The notes under the pieces: generated by a model
The model's database searches: none
What the model was told of the DNA's origin: nothing
Seen by the model: only the letters and a program-made list of their open reading frames with translations
Shown: one piece after another, positions 1 through 5,236 of the stretch
How positions within the stretch are numbered: position 1 is the stretch's first letter
Layout of the letters: each line of letters begins with the position of its first letter
Program-made: the position numbers and the translations under genes
Assembly (NCBI GenBank): GCA_002715405.1
Contig: PAZD01000017.1
Span: 30,082-35,317 of the forward strand
Source: Acidimicrobiaceae bacterium
GTDB taxonomy: Bacteria; Actinomycetota; Acidimicrobiia; Acidimicrobiales; UBA8592
Length of the DNA stretch: 5,236 bases
Direction of reading: 5' to 3'

Positions 1-816
1 ATAGAAGGCAGTACCAGAACTACCCCTGGCCAACACGACGTGCTCATTTCATCGACACTAAGCAGCACTCATAAACCTGTATTCGCCATAACTTCTGAAG
101 GGCGAGCGCTTAGCCTTAGATCCTTAGATATTGGAGAAGTCAAAGGGCGTAGTCGTGGAATCGCAGCAACAAAGGCTTTTGCAACTGGTAAAGGTGAAGT
201 AATCCTGACCGCTATCTCACCAGGAGAAGAAAACATTGTTCTGATAACCACAAATGGTGTCGCTAAGCGGATCTCTCCAGAAGAACTTGCCGGAACAACC
301 AGTGGTAAGCCAGTAATCAAACTTAAACCAAGCGACAAGCTTGCCGCAGCATTTCCTTGCCCAGATGGTGTAGATATCATCATCGTTGCCTCTGATGCAC
401 AAACTCTACGAACTCCAGTAGACAGCATAAGCACCCAAGGAAGAAATGCCGCTGGCGTTATTGGAATGAAACTTCGAGAAGGAGTAAAAGTTATAGGCGC
501 CGGCGCGGCTCTCGGAGACGGAGCAGTAATAACAGTAACTGATACTGGGAGTGCAAAAGCAACACCTTTCGAGGAATTAACTACTAAAGGAAGAGGAGGG
601 ACAGGGATACGAATTACTAAATTCACTAAAGAAAAATCTATTACGCTCGCAAAAGTAGTTGGACCAGATGTTGTGTTGGCTGTAATGGCAACTGATGACG
701 ACCCCAAAAAAGCCGATCCTGTACCCGTTGATCTTCCACTGGAACCTTCAAAACGCGATTTAGTCAGCTCTAAAACCGAACGGATAATACTCGATATTGG
801 ACCTGCAAGATGGTAG
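1..816 (+). CDS. parC: DNA topoisomerase IV subunit A, C-terminal part (5' truncated by window edge)
   Basis: The reading frame is open from base 1 (Ile-Glu-Gly-Ser...) to a TAG at 814-816, giving 271 residues. The GTG at 40 is internal, not a start. What is visible is the GyrA/ParC C-terminal beta-pinwheel, which wraps DNA. Blade-like repeats of the form 'hydrophobic strand, turn with Gly, basic strand' occur at about residues 26-60 (FAITSEGRALSL), 78-108 (VLITTNGVAKRI), 125-157 (IIIVASDAQTLRT), 175-208 (VITVTDTGSAKAT) and 214-230. Each is followed by a Gly/basic segment such as GRSRG or KGRGGTG. No canonical gyrase GyrA box (QRRGGRG-like) is seen in this part, which, with a ParE-type partner 55 bp downstream, favours ParC over GyrA. 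The tail is acidic and Pro-rich, then ends in DIGPARW. The winged-helix and tyrosine catalytic domains lie outside the window. GyrA remains the alternative. Confidence 0.85.
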   Translation: MEGSTRTTPGQHDVLISSTLSSTHKPVFAITSEGRALSLRSLDIGEVKGRSRGIAATKAFATGKGEVILTAISPGEENIVLITTNGVAKRISPEELAGTTSGKPVIKLKPSDKLAAAFPCPDGVDIIIVASDAQTLRTPVDSISTQGRNAAGVIGMKLREGVKVIGAGAALGDGAVITVTDTGSAKATPFEELTTKGRGGTGIRITKFTKEKSITLAKVVGPDVVLAVMATDDDPKKADPVPVDLPLEPSKRDLVSSKTERIILDIGPARW

Positions 817-843
817 GCAACCCTTATAGCTGCAGCTATTGCC
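816..843 (+). other. Imperfect hairpin / 14-bp palindrome in the parC-parE gap
   Basis: Bases 826-839 (atagctgcagctat) are a perfect palindrome. In RNA, GGCAA (816-820) could pair with TTGCC (839-843), and TAGC (827-830) with GCTA (835-838), leaving a six-base left bulge and a TGCA loop. No T-run follows, so it does not look like an intrinsic terminator. It could be an mRNA processing or stability element between the two cistrons, or chance. Confidence 0.3.
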
Positions 844-871
844 AACTTCTCCCTAACCACACTGGAAACCT

Positions 872-2914
872 ATGACCACAAAAACCAAAACAAATAAGAA
901 CAAGGTCAAATACGATGCAGATGCAATACAAACCTTAGAAGGCCTAGAAGCCGTTCGAAAAAGACCTGGGATGTACATTGGTGGAACTGGAAGCGACGGG
1001 CTCATGCATCTTCTTTGGGAACTCATAGACAACGCTGTGGATGAAGCAGCGGCTGGGCATTGTGACAAAATAGACGTGATTCTTCACCGCGACGGTTCAA
1101 TGGAAGTTCAAGATAATGGACGCGGTATTCCTGTTGGGAAACACAAAAAACGGAGTGTGTCTGCCCTTGAAGTCGTCCTCACTGAACTCCATGCTGGAGG
1201 AAAGTTTGGCGGGGGTGCCTATTCAGCGTCTGGCGGACTCCATGGAGTCGGAGCTTCAGTTGTCAATGCTCTTTCATCAAAGTTAGTTGCTGAAGTTGAT
1301 CGATCTGGAAACACCCATCGCTTGTGCTTCCAGGATCGAGTTGCAGGACAATACAACTCAAATGGGAAATTCCGTGCCAGTCATACTTTAACTAAACCTA
1401 AGAAAACAAAAAAGACAGGTTCTCGAATTCGGTTTTGGCCAGATATGGAGATATTCGACAAAGAAGCAGCAATAGATTTTGATCTTGTATGCGAACGTGT
1501 TGCTCGCACGTGCTTTATCGTACCTGGCTTAAAAGTCCGTGTTGAAGATAAACGAACCGGCCAAAAGAATGAACCTTTCGAATACGTTAGTAGAGGTGGG
1601 TTATCAGATCTCGTCGAATCACTAAGTCAAAGCTCCCCTGTTTCTGATGTTATTAAAATTAGTGGGATTGATAACTTCGAAGAAAAAGTACCTATCGACG
1701 GAAAAATGAATCTTGTAGAAAGAGAATGCACAGTCGAAGTCGCATTTAGATGGGTCGAGGGTTACGAAAGCAAAATAGTTTCTTTCGTAAATACGATCCC
1801 AACGTCTGAGGGAGGTACTCACCTTTCTGGGTTTGAGCGAGCAATGACCCGAGCAGTTAACGATGTCTTATTAGCCGGATCCAAGAAGTTGGCAAAACTA
1901 GTAAAAACAGGAAATGACCGGGCTTCCAAAGACGATGTCCAAGAAGGGCTAATTGCCGGCTTAAAAGTAACATTTCCTGAGCCACAATTTCGAGGACAAA
2001 CAAAGCAAGAATTAGGAACCCCCGCTATTCAAGGAATCGTCTATGAAATCGTAAAACAAAGCTTGTCAGACTGGTTCGATGGCAATGGTAAAAAAACCCA
2101 CATCAATGCTGTGCGAGAAAAAATAGCCAATGCTGTACTCAATCGGGTTGCATCCAAGGAAGTCCTAGATGCGAAAAGAAAAGCCGCAAATCTCGGGAGT
2201 ACTGGAATGCCCGACAAACTTGCGGACTGTCGGTCTCATGGAGAGGACAGTGAGTTACTTATTGTCGAAGGTGATTCTGCAGCTGGTCCAGCAAAAGCGG
2301 GAAGAGATGCCGAGTACATGGCGATCCTCCCTTTGCGCGGAAAAGTAGTTAATGCAGGAAAGGCAACTATGAAACAAGTCATAGATAACGCTGAGGCCCA
2401 AGCATTAATTACAGCAATAGGGGCTGGAAGTGGGAAAGACTTCAAAATTGATGATGCGAGGTATGGGCGCATTATAATTCTGTGCGATGCAGACGTCGAT
2501 GGTAGCCATATTCGCTGCCTCCTGTTGACGCTCATCTTTCATTACATGCGCCCACTCTTAGAACAGGGCCGAGTCTTTGCAGCGCTTCCTCCTTTGTATT
2601 CCTCTAAATGGCGAGGAGAAACATACTACGCCTTTAGTGATAAAGAGAAGGACGCTATAGCTAAAAAGAAAAAAGTGCCGCTCGACAAATGGGTAAGGTT
2701 TAAGGGCCTTGGGGAAATGGATGTTGATGAGCTAGCGGAAACAACTCTTAACCCTGAAACACGAATTCTTAAACGTCTTACAATGGACGATGCTAAACAA
2801 GCCAAGCTAGCAACGACTATGTTTGAGACTCTAATGGGGTCAGATGTTTCAAAAAGAAGAGCTTTCGTGCTTAAGGAAAGCGCTCTATTTGATAGAGATG
2901 CCTTAGACGTTTGA
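872..2914 (+). CDS. parE: DNA topoisomerase IV subunit B (ParE)
   Basis: This is the ATPase and TOPRIM subunit of a type II topoisomerase, complete at 680 residues. With ParC it would pass one duplex through another to decatenate and relax DNA, driven by ATP. In order: GHKL ATPase with N-box WELIDNAVDEA (expected catalytic Glu50, Mg-binding Asn54), G1 box DNGRGIP (81-87) and G2 box GGLHGVGASVVNAL (121-134); transducer domain with the QTK loop at 376-378 (Lys378 should contact ATP phosphate); TOPRIM with VEGDSA (Glu466), PLRGK (487-491) and DADVD (539-543, metal-binding acids); and the RFKGLGEM tail motif (609-616). The text around GASVVNALSSKL and YMRPLLEQGRVFAALPPL resembles actinobacterial ParE more than GyrB. 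The N-terminus is Lys/Thr-rich. The ATG has only a weak GGAA (864-867) upstream; the short gap after parC suggests cotranscription. GyrB is the alternative name, with lower likelihood. Confidence 0.93.
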   Translation: MTTKTKTNKNKVKYDADAIQTLEGLEAVRKRPGMYIGGTGSDGLMHLLWELIDNAVDEAAAGHCDKIDVILHRDGSMEVQDNGRGIPVGKHKKRSVSALEVVLTELHAGGKFGGGAYSASGGLHGVGASVVNALSSKLVAEVDRSGNTHRLCFQDRVAGQYNSNGKFRASHTLTKPKKTKKTGSRIRFWPDMEIFDKEAAIDFDLVCERVARTCFIVPGLKVRVEDKRTGQKNEPFEYVSRGGLSDLVESLSQSSPVSDVIKISGIDNFEEKVPIDGKMNLVERECTVEVAFRWVEGYESKIVSFVNTIPTSEGGTHLSGFERAMTRAVNDVLLAGSKKLAKLVKTGNDRASKDDVQEGLIAGLKVTFPEPQFRGQTKQELGTPAIQGIVYEIVKQSLSDWFDGNGKKTHINAVREKIANAVLNRVASKEVLDAKRKAANLGSTGMPDKLADCRSHGEDSELLIVEGDSAAGPAKAGRDAEYMAILPLRGKVVNAGKATMKQVIDNAEAQALITAIGAGSGKDFKIDDARYGRIIILCDADVDGSHIRCLLLTLIFHYMRPLLEQGRVFAALPPLYSSKWRGETYYAFSDKEKDAIAKKKKVPLDKWVRFKGLGEMDVDELAETTLNPETRILKRLTMDDAKQAKLATTMFETLMGSDVSKRRAFVLKESALFDRDALDV

Positions 2915-2924
2915 GCACTAAAGA

Positions 2925-3356
2925 TTAATAACCGGGTTTCCACACCATCACGACAAGCATGATTGCAAGTGAAAGGTGTAAGACTCCTCCAAGAAGCGGG
3001 TGATACTTCTTCAAGTCGGGAAGAGTAAGAAATGGTGGCTTATACAAAATCGTTGCAGCGCCAAGTGAAGTCAACCAAAAGATACCAGCGAAGGTAAGCC
3101 ACATCTGCGAGAAGTCGTAGACATTATCAGACATACCGACTAGCGCCCCACCAAAAACTCCTCCAAGAAGTAAGGAAGGTGACATAACAGTGGCTATAAG
3201 TGCCGAAGTTGAATTAGAGCTCAACTTCGAATCCCTTTGCGCTCGTGAAAGAAGAGCAGGCGCAAGAAACGCAGCTCCAGTTCCAACAATTACGGAAAGA
3301 AGATGCAAAAGAAACACAACGTTATCCCCATTATCATTTACAGCTGCTACGACCAT
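2925..3356 (-). CDS. Small four-helix integral membrane protein, DUF2269-like
   Basis: The product has 143 residues if started at the ATG at 3354-3356. That start has GAGGT just upstream (3364-3360 on this strand) and puts the first hydrophobic segment near the N-terminus. An upstream in-frame ATG at 3411-3413 would add 19 residues (162 in all) but has no ribosome-binding sequence. Hydrophobic segments lie at about 12-36 (with a His in FLLHLL), 52-75, 84-105 and 121-138. A polar loop (SRAQRDSKLSSNS) follows helix 1 and a short basic loop (LPDLKKYHP) precedes helix 4. The architecture and the His near the start of helix 1 recall DUF2269-type predicted membrane proteins; that is recognition by eye and no function is known. 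There is no signal-peptidase site or enzyme motif. LLGGV occurs in both helix 2 and helix 4, hinting at an internal repeat. It converges on parE with 10 bp between stop codons and diverges from the nuclease gene. Confidence 0.75.
   Translation of the reverse strand: MVVAAVNDNGDNVVFLLHLLSVIVGTGAAFLAPALLSRAQRDSKLSSNSTSALIATVMSPSLLLGGVFGGALVGMSDNVYDFSQMWLTFAGIFWLTSLGAATILYKPPFLTLPDLKKYHPLLGGVLHLSLAIMLVVMVWKPGY
3204..3229. repeat. Perfect 9-bp inverted repeat with 8-base loop inside the membrane-protein gene
   Basis: CGAAGTTGA (3204-3212) and TCAACTTCG (3221-3229) are exact reverse complements around an 8-base spacer that includes part of a GAGCTC palindrome. It falls in the codons for the polar loop after helix 1. 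It could form an mRNA hairpin on either strand. A match of this size can arise by chance in a window this long, so no role is claimed. Confidence 0.3.
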
Positions 3357-3360
3357 ATAA

Positions 3361-3368
3361 CCTCTCTT
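3361..3368 (-). promoter_or_regulatory. Ribosome-binding site deciding the membrane-protein start
   Basis: On the minus strand AAGAGAGG is followed by TTAT and the ATG at 3356-3354. GAGGT matches the anti-Shine-Dalgarno complement, with a slightly short spacer of about 4 bases. The more upstream ATG (3413-3411) has only TTTGCTCGACCG before it, so this site supports the shorter protein. Confidence 0.45.
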
Positions 3369-3462
3369 AACACGGTCTCTCAATAACGATAATGACTCAC
3401 AACGACTTACCATCGGTCGAGCAAAGAAATAACCAAAATTGACGAAGAGGTTAAAATCGGAA

Positions 3463-3474
3463 GCGATTTATCGC
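3463..3474. promoter_or_regulatory. 12-bp inverted repeat in the divergent intergenic region
   Basis: GCGAT (3463-3467) and ATCGC (3470-3474) form a short dyad around a TT centre. It sits between the divergently oriented membrane-protein and nuclease genes, 35 bp before the nuclease ATG. Position and symmetry are what a regulator binding site would show, but the arms are only 5 bp and no second copy is present in the window. I could not fix a confident promoter on either strand here. Confidence 0.2.
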
Positions 3475-3508
3475 AGAACATGTCACAACGATCTGATAGA
3501 CAAGTGGT

Positions 3509-4366
3509 ATGGAAGAAATAGACGTTCGAGCTACTGAGTTACAGGAGACTACCCACCTCTCGGCCATGGAACATATCTCAGCTTTCTCTCCTTCAAGTTC
3601 ATCTACCTTCCAACAATGCCCAAAGCAATGGTACTTCAAATACATAGCGAAGCTTCCCGACCCTAAAGGGATAGATGCTGTCTTGGGAACTTTCACCCAT
3701 AGCGTTCTGGAGCTACTGCTTCAAGAATCAGGCAACAACCGAACCAAAGATAAGGCTAAGGTCATAGCCCGCGAAATTTGGCCAGAGGTTGAAGAAGATC
3801 CTGATTTCATAGCTTTAAACCTCAGTGACACCGAGGCTCTAGAGTTTCGTAAACGAAGTTGGATAGCCATTGAGGGGTTATGGGATCTTGAAGAACCTCA
3901 AGATGTTCTAGTTGACTCGACTGAACTTGAGGTCAAAGTTGATATTAAAAACATTCCTTTTCGTGGCTACATCGACAGAGTCGAAAAAGAAGACGACGGT
4001 CTAGTCATTACAGACTACAAATCAGGGAAAGCCCCAAACAAAAGATTTGAAGATGGCAAACTTCAACAAGTTCTCTTATATGCGGCGGCGCTGGAACAAC
4101 TTGATGGAACTCGACCCCAAAGGGCAAGATTACTCTTTTTAAATAACCGTAATAGGAGCAACCCTCAAAACCGAAGAATCGTTCAGGTAGAAGTAACCGA
4201 AACAAACTTAATGCAAGCGACAACGAAATTTGAGCGCACTTGGGAAGATCTCAACACTGCTTGCGCTTCAGGGACCTTTCACGCGAAGCCTCAAATACTT
4301 TGCAAGTGGTGCTCATTTCTTCAAAACTGCCCCCAAGGACAACAATGGGTATCACCTTCGAGATAG
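3509..4366 (+). CDS. Stand-alone RecB/Cas4-like PD-(D/E)XK nuclease with Fe-S cysteine signature
   Basis: The predicted product of 285 residues is a DNA exonuclease of the PD-(D/E)XK superfamily, as in the C-terminal nuclease of AddB/RecB, Cas4 and Dna2. Visible motifs are the N-terminal SPSSSSTFQQCPKQWYFKY (first cluster Cys37); GTFTHSVLE with His64; an acidic strand near Glu139/Glu141; FRGYIDRVE with Asp156; the catalytic core ITDYKSGK (Asp169, Lys171); and the QQVLLYAAAL helix (Gln186/187, Tyr191). Last comes C-x2-C-x5-C at 265, 268 and 274. One early and three late cysteines are the standard arrangement for a 4Fe-4S cluster that pins the fold. There is no helicase domain, so substrate and partner are unknown; similar solo proteins occur in actinobacteria (I recall M. 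tuberculosis Rv2119). Neither the ATG at 3509 nor the in-frame ATG at 3566, which would begin MEHISAFSPSS and fits the family start better, has a good ribosome-binding site. fpg follows after 60 bp. Confidence 0.88.
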   Translation: MEEIDVRATELQETTHLSAMEHISAFSPSSSSTFQQCPKQWYFKYIAKLPDPKGIDAVLGTFTHSVLELLLQESGNNRTKDKAKVIAREIWPEVEEDPDFIALNLSDTEALEFRKRSWIAIEGLWDLEEPQDVLVDSTELEVKVDIKNIPFRGYIDRVEKEDDGLVITDYKSGKAPNKRFEDGKLQQVLLYAAALEQLDGTRPQRARLLFLNNRNRSNPQNRRIVQVEVTETNLMQATTKFERTWEDLNTACASGTFHAKPQILCKWCSFLQNCPQGQQWVSPSR

Positions 4367-4390
4367 CAATTCGCTTTACAGTATCGTATT

Positions 4391-4420
4391 TTGAAATAAC
4401 CAAGCCACAAGGTGCATTAT
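4391..4420 (+). promoter_or_regulatory. Candidate leaderless promoter for fpg
   Basis: TTGAAA (4391-4396) and CATTAT (4415-4420), 18 bp apart, resemble -35 and -10 boxes of a housekeeping sigma factor. The expected transcription start about 7 bases after the -10 box falls on the A of the fpg ATG at 4427. That fits a leaderless mRNA and the lack of a well-spaced ribosome-binding site; the only candidate, AAGG at 4409-4412, is 14 bases away. It lies wholly in the gap after the nuclease stop codon. Confidence 0.35.
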
Positions 4421-4426
4421 CTATTA

Positions 4427-5218
4427 ATGCCTGAATTACCAGAAGTTGAATCGATTCGCCGACAACTTGAGCCACTTTTGTGTGGACGTCATGTGATCCG
4501 GTGTGACAGTCATCCCTCTGTAAAATTCCTGCCAGCAAGAGAGATCATTGGGATGGGCTTCGAATCTGTTAATAGAAGGGGGAAATATCTCCTCTTTGGC
4601 CTTGACGACGGAAATGAAATGGTAATCCATTTAGGAATGACCGGCCAGCTATTACCAGTATCTGACCTTTCAGACCCTCATTTACGAGCATGGTGGGAAT
4701 TCGATAATGAACTGATCCTCGGCTACAGAGATATCCGGCGCTTTGGTCGTATTCGTATCTGCAAGCCTAATCAATACGATGGGACCTTGAAAACGATGGG
4801 TCCAGAGCCACTATCTGACGACTTCACTGTTGAGCAATTCCATTCGACGTTGAAAAAAAGCAGTAGAAAAATAAAAACACAATTGTTAAGTCAGAGGCCT
4901 GTTGCTGGGGTTGGAAATATCTACGCAGATGAAGCGTGTTTTCGAGCTGGTATTTATCCAGGAGTGAGAAGGTTAACAAAGGCACAGGCGAGAGATCTAC
5001 ATGAAAGCATCCGCTATGTTCTTTCTATTGCTGTTGAGAATGGTGGGACTACTTTACGTGATTACGTAAATGTAGAAGGCAAAGAAGGCACTAACCAACA
5101 TTTTCTTACTTGCTATGGCCGGTGGGACCAGCCCTGCTTGAATTGTGGAGAGCCTCTACGAAGAACCGTTATTGACAACCGTGGAACAACATTCTGCGGC
5201 AACTGCCAGCGAAGATAG
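4427..5218 (+). CDS. mutM: Formamidopyrimidine-DNA glycosylase (Fpg/MutM)
   Basis: This base-excision-repair enzyme removes 8-oxoguanine and formamidopyrimidines and cuts the abasic site by beta,delta-elimination. It is complete at 263 residues, close to the usual length of about 270. The start at 4427 is fixed by chemistry: the family needs Pro as the residue exposed after Met removal, and the sequence reads MPELPEVE. A GTG at 4412 would add five residues and bury that proline. Visible are Pro2 (nucleophile), Glu3, Lys53 in RRGKYLLF (beta-hairpin lysine), Met71 in HLGMTGQL, and RDIRRFGR (101-108, void-filling Arg and Phe). Also present are GVGNIYADEACFRAGIYP (161-178, phosphate-contacting Asn164) and a C-terminal zinc finger, C237-x2-C240-x16-C257-x2-C260, with the conserved NRGTTF arginine (Arg252). 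No key residue is missing. It shares the strand of the upstream nuclease, so cotranscription is possible, although the gap holds a promoter-like sequence. Nei is excluded by the MPELPEVE start and Lys53 context. Confidence 0.96.
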   Translation: MPELPEVESIRRQLEPLLCGRHVIRCDSHPSVKFLPAREIIGMGFESVNRRGKYLLFGLDDGNEMVIHLGMTGQLLPVSDLSDPHLRAWWEFDNELILGYRDIRRFGRIRICKPNQYDGTLKTMGPEPLSDDFTVEQFHSTLKKSSRKIKTQLLSQRPVAGVGNIYADEACFRAGIYPGVRRLTKAQARDLHESIRYVLSIAVENGGTTLRDYVNVEGKEGTNQHFLTCYGRWDQPCLNCGEPLRRTVIDNRGTTFCGNCQRR

Positions 5219-5236
5219 CGGCGCTAAAGCATTGAA

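Noticed and set aside
69..860. 263-residue open frame on the minus strand opposite parC
   Set aside because: It mirrors the parC coding frame, its translation is Ser/Pro/Ile-rich without a recognisable domain, and the sense strand has clear family signatures.
2090..2096. A7 runs at 2090-2096 (parE) and 4853-4859 (fpg) as frameshift sites
   Set aside because: Both genes continue in frame with intact conserved motifs on each side, there is no accompanying stimulatory structure, and such runs are common in lysine codons.
2236..2943. Two minus-strand open frames (2236-2535 and 2626-2943) opposite the 3' half of parE
   Set aside because: Both lie opposite highly conserved TOPRIM coding sequence, have low-complexity Ser/Leu-rich translations and no start signals.
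3439..3444. TTGACG as a -35 box for the nuclease gene
   Set aside because: No acceptable -10 hexamer lies 16-18 bp downstream; the nearest T/A-rich hexamer (TTTATC) is about 22 bp away.
4412..4426. GTG at 4412 as the fpg start
   Set aside because: It would place five residues before MPELPEVE and block the proline nucleophile that defines the family.
4240..4434. 64-codon plus-strand frame overlapping the end of the nuclease gene and the start of fpg
   Set aside because: It overlaps two well-supported genes out of frame, including the cysteine cluster codons, and has no ribosome-binding site or motif.
1..5236. CRISPR array, tRNA/rRNA genes, insertion sequences or phage genes
   Set aside because: No regularly spaced repeats, RNA-gene signatures, transposase motifs or terminal inverted repeats were seen; the Cas4-like nuclease has no other cas gene nearby.

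Overview
The window holds five protein-coding genes and very little non-coding DNA. It reads as an ordinary chromosomal stretch from an actinobacterium-like organism of moderate GC (mid-40s percent, estimated by eye from a few lines). The lineage call rests on the ParE sequence, whose ATPase G2 segment and TOPRIM region look like the actinobacterial topoisomerase IV type, and on a compact RecB-like nuclease of a kind known in actinobacteria. Weak or absent Shine-Dalgarno sequences at several starts fit that picture. A low-GC marine acidimicrobial lineage is a reasonable guess, but the sequence does not prove it.

Region 1 (1-2914, + strand) is a type II topoisomerase operon: the 3' end of parC (C-terminal beta-pinwheel; the catalytic part lies off the left edge), a 55-bp gap with a small palindrome, then a complete parE. 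Together they would encode topoisomerase IV, which unlinks replicated chromosomes and relaxes supercoils.

Region 2 (2925-3356 or 3413, - strand) is a small four-helix membrane protein that converges on parE with a 10-bp gap. It resembles the DUF2269-type predicted integral membrane proteins and its function is unknown.

Region 3 (3357-5218, + strand) starts at a divergent intergenic region with a 12-bp palindrome. It then carries a stand-alone RecB/Cas4-like PD-(D/E)XK nuclease with a four-cysteine Fe-S signature. After a 60-bp gap comes mutM/fpg, the 8-oxoguanine/formamidopyrimidine DNA glycosylase, complete with catalytic N-terminus and zinc finger. A promoter-like sequence placed for leaderless transcription precedes fpg.

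Four of the five genes act on DNA (topology, nucleolytic processing, base excision), so the window is a DNA-maintenance neighbourhood. I found no mobile element, CRISPR array, tRNA or rRNA and no convincing new multi-gene system. The least understood items are the solo Fe-S nuclease and the membrane protein.
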